Part shown: piece by piece, positions 55,771-64,000 of the stretch
Numbering within the stretch: position 1 is the stretch's first letter
Layout of the letters: every line of letters begins with the position of its first letter
DNA from: Saccharum officinarum
Lineage: Eukaryota > Streptophyta > Magnoliopsida > Poales > Poaceae
Direction of reading: 5' to 3'
NCBI GenBank assembly: GCA_020631735.1
Contig: CM036168.1
Span: forward strand, 103,188,036-103,252,035
DNA length: 64,000 bases
The notes under the pieces: generated by a model
Database searches by the model: none
Told to the model about the DNA's origin: nothing
What the model saw: only the letters and a program-made list of their open reading frames with translations
Made by a program: the position numbers and the translations under genes

Positions 55771-56670
55771 TGGAGCCGTGGAGTAGTCGGAGAGGCTGAT
55801 GCAAAACAGTTGGGGTTGGAGGGGTTGCATAACTACCAATGTTGCTCTGTCTGGGTTTTTTTTTTTTTGGGTACAGATGAATCTGCAGAAAGGGAGTGTC
55901 TACCGCCCATTCGGGTGCTTTGTGACGACCGGACACGCCCGGTTGTTCAACAGCCTCCAAACAACCGAAGAAGCAGATAACGAAAAGATCGCGTGTGTTC
56001 TGTGTAGACCTGGCACACGAAACCCAGATACCAATCAATATATATATGCGTTGACATAATCGATATGGATGATGTAATTCGAATCAGTACGTACATTACT
56101 CTTAAGAAGAGTACGCAGCCGTATTTAAGAATTTTAAAAAGTATTTGGACTGCTAGGGTAGTAAGGTTTGGGTGTAAGAATTTCATCTCCTCCACTTTTA
56201 GTGGTCGCGTCGTACTTCTACGACAATTGTGCACCGGATTATTGCTTTTGTTGTCTTATTATTAATAACTAGTGGAAATACACATGCAACACGCATGTGT
56301 CTATAAAAAGAATCATATATAAATAAAAAATAGCAATATTAGACTTAGATCTTATAATAAATACATGGACTAATAAAAGTTATCAAACCATAAATTTATT
56401 AATAGTCTAATATATATCAAATCAAGGTATGACGAACGGTCAATTTCACATAAAATTTCCAAGATGCATTACCTATAACTGTGAACAATTTTTTCCTTAT
56501 TAATATAATGCAAACTATTGAGACAACACAACATTGAGCATTTTTCTCTCCTACATAGCCTTGCATGTCCAACATAGTCCAAATTATCATTTCTTCGAAT
56601 AGCGGCCGGTCTTGCATAAATCAAAGACTAAAAAAAATATAAACCAAGGGTCAGATACATATAGATTACT
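55771..56670. other. Upstream region of the BAHD gene, no further gene
   Basis: AT-rich sequence with short unsupported frames on both strands. Confidence 0.5.
56269..56305 (-). mobile_element. Possible Helitron 3' terminus, minus strand
   Basis: On the minus strand the sequence reads CATGCGTGTTGCATGTG, TATTTCCA, CTAG, T: a short stem-loop followed by CTAG and T, like grass Helitron ends. The other end was not found. Confidence 0.35.
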
Positions 56671-57735
56671 GGTAGTATTGTTGCCTTTGCTAAATCACGA
56701 TCTTCACTTGGTAGCCTCATGGACAACTCACATCTGAAGCAAGCCTGGCGACGAGACACCCACGCCGCGCGAGGCCGCTCGGCGCCTCGCACGGTTTCTG
56801 GACGAGGTGCGGGTTGTGCGGGAGCCACCCCTGATTGCCTCTCCACCACGACAGAGGGCGATAGCCAAGCGGCCCCTGCCTGTCCGACGCAGGAGCACAC
56901 GGATTGCCGCCCAACCGCTGGCACACATTCCGGCATCCCAACAGGGCGAGGTACTTCTCAAGCAGCAGTTGGAGATTGCGCCGCCGGCCGCTATGGCTTC
57001 ACCTGCGTCCAAGGGGATACTTGACGACTTGCGTTCTGGGACCTTGTCGTCGAGCCAGGTGGAGGCCCTTGACGCGCTGTTTTCGGCGTTCAACGGGCGC
57101 GCATGCGAGCTCTTCGTGGAGGACCCGTAGGGCGCAACAGTGTTCGCACGTTGGTTGTTCCGTTTATGTAATATCGAACCGGAGAGCAGTCTGCTAGGTT
57201 GGTCCGGGTTAGACCACCTAGCGCGCTAGAGGCGCGTTGTTTGTTCTGAAAGTGTGTGGGTGGTGTGCGTGTTGTACTTTACAACTCTTCTTCTTAATGC
57301 AATGATACGCAGCTCTCCTGCGTATTCGAGAAAAAAACAACTATCTGGTTTCAGAGATTCAATGAAATCAGCTCCGCATAATTAATATGCTGAACCAATT
57401 AGCATATAGTTACAAATAATAGAAGCAATGGCAAGCCCTACGTCATCCTCCAAGTGATAGCCAATAATGCAGAAATTAAACAATAGAATAAAGGAAGCAA
57501 CCAACCCAATATTATGTCATTTGATGGTGGTGCTTTGCTGGGGATCAAAACTCGGTCACCTGCCTCTTGCCCCTTGTTTAACCGGCAATCTGATGTCTCA
57601 TTCCATCCACAAGGTAGCAAGCATATGATGGTGGTTCGTTTGCAAACCATTACAAATAAGTTAGCATTTATTCAATATAGAAATCAATCAAGAATTATTT
57701 TTAAAAATCATACCATGCGTCCGAAACATATATAT
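56671..57735 (+). repeat. Tandem duplication, copy 1 (interrupted by a LINE tail)
   Basis: The sequence outside 56741-57337 matches 57961-58405: GGTAGTATTGTTGC, ACAACTCACATCTGAAGC, CAATATTATGTCAT, CCTCTTGCCCCTTGTTTAAC and GCATTTATTCAATATAGAAA occur in the same order in both. Divergence is appreciable, so the duplication is old. Confidence 0.8.
56741..57337 (+). mobile_element. LINE fragment (ORF1-like end plus 3' tail)
   Basis: The insert interrupts copy 1 of the tandem duplication. A frame at 56807-57130 contains RRSTRIAAQPLAHIPASQQG and L-S-S-S-Q-V-E-A-L-D-A-L-F, a pattern common in grass LINE-associated proteins. It then runs into a 3' tail ending TGCGTATTCGAGAAAAAAA, the usual end of grass L1-type elements. 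The TSD is decayed. Confidence 0.75.
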
Positions 57736-57952
57736 GCGTGTTTGGTTGGAGACCAAAGCTTGCCATGCCAAAAGTCAGTCATGCCACAGTTTCTTCGACA
57801 GCTGTTTGGTTCACTGCCACATGTCATAGACAAATTTTCGTGCCAAACCTCGCCACAAGTGTGGCTTCGATTTTGCTCGCCACACTTTCTATGGCAGTCA
57901 CACTTTGCCGAAGGTTAGGCGTGGCAAGTTTTGGTCGCCAACTAAACAGACC
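57736..57952. mobile_element. Tourist-like MITE between the tandem copies
   Basis: Left end GTGTTTGGTTGGAGACCAAA and right end (other strand) GGTCTGTTTAGTTGGCGACC with CTTGCCA(T/C)GCC just inside both. GTGGC-rich like 29182-29404. Confidence 0.72.
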
Positions 57953-57960
57953 ACTATACC

Positions 57961-58405
57961 GGTAGTATTGTTGCTTTTGCCAAATCACAATATTCACTCG
58001 GTAGCGCGTCATAAACGACAACTCACATCTGAAGCAAACACCTGGTTGCAGAGATTCAACGAAATCAGCTCTGAATAATCAATATGCCCAACAAATTAGA
58101 ATTTAATTACAAATAATTGAAGCAATGGTGAGCCCTACGTCATTGTCCTGGTGACAGACAATAATGCAGAAAATTAAACAAGAGAAACAAGGAAGCAAAG
58201 CAACCAATCCAATATTATGTCATGCTGGCGATGCTTTGTTGGGGATCAAAACTTGGTCCATGCCTCTTGCCCCTTGTTTAACCGGTGATCTGATGTCCTG
58301 TTCCATCCACAATGTAGCAAGCATATGATGGCGGCTCGTCTGAAAATCATTTACAAATTAGTTAGCATTTATTCAATATAGAAATCAATCAAGCATTCAT
58401 TTTTA
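57961..58405 (+). repeat. Tandem duplication, copy 2
   Basis: Uninterrupted copy that shows the empty site for the LINE fragment: CATCTGAAGC is followed directly by AAACACCTGGTTGCAG. Confidence 0.8.
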
Positions 58406-59330
58406 ATCATTATATAGATATTTATCAAGCTAATCCAAGATCACGAAGATTAAATTATTTTCCCAATACTTTACTCGTTCAAAAAATTCCATGCCTCGAT
58501 GCTTTTCTGGTGTCAAACCAGTTCAAAGCTCAGTATCACCGCAGCATGAGAGATTAATCATGATGTGACCACATAAGAACAGACCGAAACGTTACTAATA
58601 AAAGGATGAAACATTTAATCAAAGATGTATGTTAGGACTATAGGAGGATAGCATCTATTATTCTAACCAAGGGTTATTAGATAGAACATGGCATGACATT
58701 GAGTCAGTGATAGACTGCAGAGAATTAACAAAACAGGGTTGATTAACTGAAAGCAATATGCATGGAAGATAGAAAGCAACATGCATGGAAGACAGAAGGG
58801 ACCTGCCCTGGAGCACGTCTCGCAGCTTCGTAGTGGCAGATGAGCAAAAAACAAACATGAGGCGCGAGTCAGAGGGGAAGATGCAGGGAGGCTCACCGAC
58901 GACCGGACAACGGCCGGAGCGGCAGATGGACCTTGAGGTCGGTTGGGTCTTCACGTGCGATGGCGCTCTCTGGCTATGGCGGACGTGATCTCGCCGGGAC
59001 CGTGTTCTCCACGTCACGGTGATACTCCTTGTGGCGTCGGCTTCCATCGGCAGCGTCATGGTGCGGCGAAACTTTCTGGCCGTGAAGCGTGCGGCGGCGC
59101 GTTGTTGCTTGCAGGTTGTGACGGCTTGATACGTCGTCGCTACGGCGCAGCTACGCGCACACGGCGAGGCAGCCGGCCATGCCGATCGCGCGTGGTGTGC
59201 GAGTGGGTACGTGCCCATGGAGTACTTGGTCACGTAGGGGAAAAGCAGGGCCAGCGCGCCGTGGCAGCTTTCTCGACGAGCCCGCTCCAACCGGAGCGCA
59301 AGTGGTACTCGACTGCGAATGTTTTGGTAC
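58406..59330. other. Intergenic, no gene supported
   Basis: A GC-rich stretch (58870-59330) has frames on both strands (58658-59479 minus, 58943-59353 plus), neither with a known motif. Confidence 0.45.
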
Positions 59331-59338
59331 CCATATGG

Positions 59339-59763
59339 CAAGTTACTAAATAGCGTATAGCGGGTTGGTAGCGGATTGACGTCAAGGTAGCGGATTACGG
59401 ATAGCGGACGATATTGCGGACGATAAATTCCAATAACGTCATCTCGATAGTCCCATATAATTTTAAGTACATATATCATAAATAATGAGTATAAATAATT
59501 TTAAGTTTCACAGCCGATGCGTGAGTATTTGAATTTGAGGTATGGGTCATAGTGGGGTGGACTAATTAGGGATATTTGCTTCCATGCTATTGCAGCCTGC
59601 TACGCGCAATTGCGGCAGCAATATCGGGCCGCTATTCAAAATTGCGGCCGCAAAGTTCCAAGATGCAAAGTTCAGAGCGCTACCTCATAGCGATAGCGAC
59701 AATGAACCGCTACCACTATTGCGGGTGCAATTGCGGCCGCTACCACCGCTATTTATTACCTTG
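59339..59763. mobile_element. Non-autonomous hAT element with palindromic TSD
   Basis: Ends CAAGTTACTAAATAGCG and (other strand) CAAGGTAATAAATAGCG are inverted repeats. The 8-bp TSD CCATATGG (59331-59338, 59764-59771) is itself a palindrome, so the inverted repeat appears longer than it is. The interior is full of TAGCGG/CCGCTA motifs, as in many grass hAT elements. Confidence 0.85.
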
Positions 59764-59771
59764 CCATATGG

Positions 59772-60015
59772 GCAGGCCTCGTGGACGCCACGGAGAGTTT
59801 GTTCGTGTCGACGAGGTGGAATGGTACGCCGGCCGCCGTCAGAGAGGTGTTCAGTTTTTGCACCTTCGACGATTAAAGAAGCTTACTTGTGGACTTCTAG
59901 TACGCACCTTCGACTTGAGGAAGCAGAGAAAAAATATCATATTATTCTAATTGAAAATATGGACCGAGATAAGGCCTAGAGTTTCTATTATCAGAAAGAA
60001 GCAACAAGAATAGCA
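59772..60015 (+). other. Short unknown sequence between hAT and CACTA elements
   Basis: An open frame here starts inside the hAT element and has no domain I recognise; it may be a relic of older transposon coding. Confidence 0.35.
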
Positions 60016-60029
60016 CACATTACAGGAAA

Positions 60030-60720
60030 TCGGGACTTTGCCCAGTGCTCAAATCTTCGCCGAGTACCAAATATCGAGCACTCGGCAAATGCCACCTTTG
60101 CCGAGTGCCGCACTCGGCGAAACTTGGCACTCAGCAAATAGGACTTTGCCGAGTGTCTGGCACTCGGCAAAATAAGGCACTCGGCAAAGCCAAACTTTGC
60201 CCAGTGCCACACACTCGGTAAAGTTGGGCACTCGGCAAAGAGACGCTCGGGGATAATGGTACCCAACGCCGTCCTCTTTGCCGAGTGCCTTCTGTTTGGC
60301 ACTCGGCAAAATATTGGCTTTGCCGAGTGCCTAGGGTTAGCACTCGGCAAAAATATTTTTTTTTTGTTTTTTGCCACCAACTTTTTTCTTAGATTTGTAT
60401 TTGTACCATAAACAACATGTTCAAATTTGGCATAATTTTTTATGTTGAAATTGTGCCAAATTTGAACATGTTGTTCATGGTACAAATACAAATCTAAGAA
60501 AAAAAAGTTAGTGGCAAAAAACAAAAAAAATATTTTGCCGAGTGCCAAGGTTTGGCACTCGGCAAAGTGAATATTTTGCCGAGTGCTAACCCTAGGCACT
60601 CGGCAAAGCCAGGACATGATTTTTTTTAATTTTTTATTTCGCCAAGTGCCAAACAGAAGGCACTCGGTAAAATACTATCTTTGCCGAGTACCCTGGATCT
60701 GGCACTCGGCAAAGAGGTTT
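60030..60720. repeat. CACTA sub-terminal repeat array (CTTTGCCGAGTGCC)
   Basis: The 9-mers CTCGGCAAA and TTTGCCGAG occur at least 16 times exactly, with further one-base variants, in both orientations. In this superfamily such motifs bind the TNPA-type protein. Confidence 0.93.
60290..60625. repeat. Long inverted repeat inside the sub-terminal array
   Basis: Two arms of about 150 bp pair around a turn near 60445: TTAGATTTGTATTTGTACCA on one side is mirrored by TGGTACAAATACAAATCTAA on the other, and the flanking CTCGGCAAA motifs are mirrored too. Confidence 0.88.
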
Positions 60721-60734
60721 GAAATGTAAAAAAA

Positions 60735-61330
60735 CCGGACACACGCGCACACACCACGCGGACACCACACACACACACCACACACGCACACACACGCGCG
60801 CGCGCCTGCCTCGCCGCCGCGCCGTAGCCGCCGCCACCGGCTCCCCGCGCGCCCGCCCCGCTGGCTCCCCGGCCCGCGTGCTCGGCCCCATGCCCGCCGC
60901 GCCCACGTGCCTGCAGTAGGAAGGAGGAGGTAGGAGGAAGAGGAGGAAGGAAAGGAGGAAGGAGAAGAAGGGGAGGAGGAGGAGAGGAAGGAGAAGGGAG
61001 GAGGAGGAGGCAGGGGAGAAGAGAGGAGGAGGGGAGGAGAGAAGGAGAAGGGGAGAAGAGGAGAAGAGGAGAAGAGAGGAGAAGAAAGGTGTCGCCTCGG
61101 TTCGTCGACCCTCACGCCATAGCGGTCGTCCCCGTTGTCGTCGCCGGCCCTCGGTCTTCGCATTCTCGTTGGCAAGGTATGCCCTAATGTTAGTATTAGT
61201 TAGTAAGTAGTAGTGTTAGTAGTAGTAGTTAATTAGTAGTGTTAGTATTAGTTAGTAAGTCATAGTGACAGTAGGAGTTGCAGTTGTTGTTCATAGTTTT
61301 AGTGTTAGTAGTAGTTATTGTTGTATGTAT
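60735..61330 (+). repeat. Simple-sequence tracts in the CACTA leader
   Basis: In order: a CA/CG dinucleotide tract (60735-60800), an almost pure purine (GGA/GAA) tract of about 170 bp (60917-61088) and an AGT/TTAG-rich tract (61190-61330). Confidence 0.85.
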
Positions 61331-62044
61331 GTGGTTGATGGCCTTCGTGCCTATGTTTGGTATACATGTGATTGTTGGCCTTCGTGCCAATGTTTTTTGC
61401 AGGTTTTGGGAACCTCTCCATGCAGGTGAGGTGTTGCCGAAATTTTCAATGGAGTCTAACCATTTGCCTTTTCTTTGCAGGACGAGGACCGTTGGGAGGC
61501 ACTCGGCGACCTCGATCGTCTTCGTCGGCGTTGCGGTTCTGCCTGCACCGTGTTGCCTCGCCACTGCAGCGACTCGCCACCGCCCTACTAGCCTGACCTC
61601 ACCAACACCATAGGTATAACCCATCTTCCATACTTGTATCTCGTGTAACCCACGTTAGGCGTCTCCCGTCCGAAAGAGATACGGTCGTTGGTATGCAGAT
61701 CTTTGCATACCAAATTTCGTACCTGTTTCTGATTGTCCACGTTTTTTGGACAGCCTGCGGATGCGTAGATGGGTTGGTTTCCATAGCCTGCTCCTGTTCG
61801 AGATAGAGTTTTGGCACCACCTCCTCATTGTTCTCCTGATACACAATCTCCCTACCAGGACGTGTATCGGGAGAACAGCAGGGAGGTGCTACCAAAATTC
61901 TATCTAGGATAGGAGCGGACCATGGAATCCAACCTCATCTACGCATCCTTGGGTGGGATTAGGACCTATCCTTCACCTTATTAGATGTATAGTAGGAACG
62001 CCTTGTGGATTTACCTATAGTTTTTATTACTCGCTTACATATGC

Positions 62045-64000
62045 ATGTTCCAAAGGATGGATAACCATGAGTGGATGTACACGAGCCACGCAAGTATGAC
62101 CCCAGAATGGATGACCAAGACCAATGCTTTCCTGGAGCATGCATTTGGCGAGGCTGCTAAAGGGTCAGCCCGGATGCCATGTCCGTGCAGCAGATGTGGC
62201 AACAATAAAAGAAAAATTAAGAGGCTCGTTGGGGAAGATCTTATCAAGTATGGATTCACGACAAACTATACCCGCTGGATCCACCATGGTGAAGCCGATC
62301 GTATTAGAGAGGAGGTGGTGAGACAGCGTCTCGAGGATTATGATGGAGATGGCGGGGTAGCAGACTGGATGGATGACATTTAGAAGGCACGGTTCGGTGA
62401 AGGATTGGAGGAGAAGCCAGAGGAAAGCGCAAAGGCGTTCTATGATATGCTGTCTTCAGCGCAGAAGCCCTTGCATGAAAAGACAACGGTATCGCAGCTG
62501 GATGCAATTGGACGCATCATGGGGTTGAAGTCGCAGTTTAGCATGAGTCGGGACAACTTCGATGGTATGTTGGTAGTTTTTGGATCCCTGCTTCCAAAGG
62601 ATCACATCCTGCCGAAGAACTTGTACAAGTCACAGAAACTTCTTCGTGCACTTAAGATGTCGTATGAGCAGATCCATGCTTGTCTGAATGGATGCGTCCT
62701 TTTTAGGAAAGATCACGAGGGAGCAACACACTGTCCAAAGTGCAAATCCTCTAGGTACCTGGAGGTCAACACTAGTGATGGCAAGAAGGAACAACTGAGT
62801 ATCCCTATGAAGGTCCTACGATACCTTCCTTTCATACCGAGGATCCAACGGCTGTACATGACAGAGGAGTCCACGAAACATATGACATGGCACAAAAATG
62901 GCAAAAGGTACAATCCAGACAAGATGGTACACCCATCGGATGGCGACGCCTGGACCCATTTCGATGGCATACATCGTGTTAAAGCAGAGGAGGTTCGCAA
63001 TGTACGTGTAGCGTTGGCAACAGATGGGTTCAACCCGTATGGATTGTCCACGGCCCCATACACTTGTTGGCCCGTGTTCGTGATACCCCTGAATCTCCCC
63101 CCTGGTGTCATCTTTCAACCCAAGAACGTATTTTTGTCACTGATAATTCCTAGACATCCGGGGAATAATATGGGTGTGTTCATGGAGCCTGTGTTCGATG
63201 ATTTGATCGATGATTGGGAAAAGGGGTACTGACATACGACTGAGCTACAAAGAGGAACTTCATAATGCATGTGTGGTACCACTACTCCCTGCATGACTTC
63301 CTGGCGTATGGCCTATTCTGCAGGTGGTGTGTTCACGGGAAGTTCCCATGCCCAATATGCAAGGCAGGTGTGACGTTCACTTGGCTGAAGAGTGGTGGCA
63401 AGTTTTCTTCGTTCGACCAACATCGTTAGTTCCTCCCCCTTGACCATCCATTCAAACGAGACATCAAGAACTTCATGAAAGGTGTTGAAGTCAACGATCC
63501 TGCACCTTAGATGATGACCGCTGCCGAGATCCGCGCTGAGATAGAGGCTCTCAAAGTTGATAAAGAGAAAGGTCATTTTGATGGATATGGTCAGTACCAC
63601 ATGTGGACTCATAAATCGGGCTTGACTAGGCTTCACTATTTCAATGATCTTCTTCTTCCACATAACATTGATTTAATGCACACAGAGACAAATATCGCCG
63701 AGACGCTTTGAGGAACACTCATGGACATAGAAAAGTCAAAGGACAATGTTAAGGCAAGAGTGGACCTGGCAGCACTGTGCGATAGACCAAAGCAAGTGAT
63801 GAAGACTCCCGCACCTGGCAAGAAATGGAAAAGGACTTCGGTCGATTTCGTTTTGAAGAAGGACCAAAGGAGGGAAGTATGTCAGTGGGTTTAGTTGTTA
63901 ATGTTTCCTGATGGGTATGCGGCGAATCAAAGGAGGGGAGTGAATGTGTCCACTTGCCGAGTGTTAGGGATGAAGAGTCATGACTTCCACATATGGATTG
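62045..64000 (+). pseudogene. CACTA transposase (TNP2/TNPD type), decayed and cut by the window edge
   Basis: The catalytic protein of En/Spm elements cuts both element ends. The first part (62045-62380) has a transposase-associated zinc-binding pattern: W-M-Y...P-C-P-C-S-R-C-G-N, then K-Y-G-F and Y-T-R-W-I-H-H-G-E. After an in-frame TAG at 62381-62383 the same frame continues (62405-63232) with CPKCKSSRY, VLRYLPFIPRIQRLY, WTHFDGIHR, and GFNPYGLSTAPYTCWPVFV, hallmarks of the Transposase_21 domain. A one-base frameshift near 63222 precedes HGKFPCPICKAG. Further stops occur near 63427, 63509, 63711 and 63894, with family sequence between (LPHNIDLMHTETNIAE). With at least five breaks this copy cannot encode an active enzyme. 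Confidence 0.92.

Larger units (their letters stand above)
60016..64000 (+). mobile_element. CACTA (En/Spm-type) transposon, left part
   Basis: The left end reads CACATTACAGGAAAT, close to the CACTACAGGAAAT terminus of this grass family, with one change in the CACTA core. Sub-terminal repeats, an internal hairpin, a purine tract and then transposase coding follow in the usual order. The element continues past the window edge, so its right end and 3-bp TSD cannot be seen. Confidence 0.9.

Noticed and set aside
58658..59479. 273-codon minus-strand frame
   Set aside because: Runs into the hAT element at 59339, lacks a domain, and contains no gene-like motif outside it.

Overview
This is a plant nuclear window, most likely from an Andropogoneae grass (sorghum, sugarcane, Miscanthus or a close relative). 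The evidence is spliced genes with GT-AG introns, GC-rich grass-type coding exons, Tourist/Stowaway/hAT MITEs, a CACTA element with 'CTTTGCCGAGTGCC' sub-terminal repeats, and a Copia LTR full of 'GACCGGACGCGTCCGGTC' motifs. A run of exactly 100 N (29518-29617) marks an assembly gap.

Four host genes can be supported. (1) A U-box E3 ubiquitin ligase (minus, 17437-18658), whose frame is broken twice. (2) LSm3, the U6 snRNA-associated Sm-like protein (minus, 30838-33076), three exons, intact. (3) A Tubby-like F-box protein (plus, CDS 39753-47986), four coding exons and an intact 480-codon reading frame although its introns hold a 5.3-kb Copia element and two fold-back MITEs. (4) A BAHD acyltransferase of the feruloyl-transferase type (minus, 51308-55658), with one frameshift and a 1.2-kb retroposon in its main intron.

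Layout. 1-9300: Copia LTR end, probable Gypsy LTR-like DNA, a degenerate TGTTGCAA repeat field, a solo LTR with perfect 5-bp TSD, Stowaway and hAT elements. 9294-10493: 5'-truncated LINE with 13-bp TSD. 11432-17421: complete but coding-dead Copia element whose 3' LTR ends 15 bp from the U-box stop codon. 18.7-30.7 kb: MITE-rich intergenic DNA, a second GACGCGTCC-type LTR, an 880-bp fold-back element and the gap. 30.8-33.1 kb: LSm3. 33.5-34.3 kb: polyadenylated retroposon with 16-bp TSD. 38.5-48.3 kb: Tubby-like gene. 49-51 kb: nested MITEs. 51.3-55.8 kb: BAHD gene. 56.7-58.4 kb: diverged tandem duplication containing a LINE tail. 59.3-59.8 kb: hAT element. 60.0 kb to the edge: left part of a CACTA transposon with a decayed TNP2-type transposase.

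The genes do not form a pathway; they are unrelated housekeeping or regulatory genes set in transposon sediment. The points most worth a second look are: a possible small multi-pass membrane protein encoded upstream of the Tubby-like gene and overlapping its start codon; a 376-bp near-identical direct repeat that exactly flanks a poly(T)-bounded insert in the BAHD intron (an extraordinarily long target-site duplication?); a Copia element inserted inside the arm of a hairpin MITE with both TSDs readable; and a coding-dead Copia element with nearly identical LTRs, implying mobilisation in trans.
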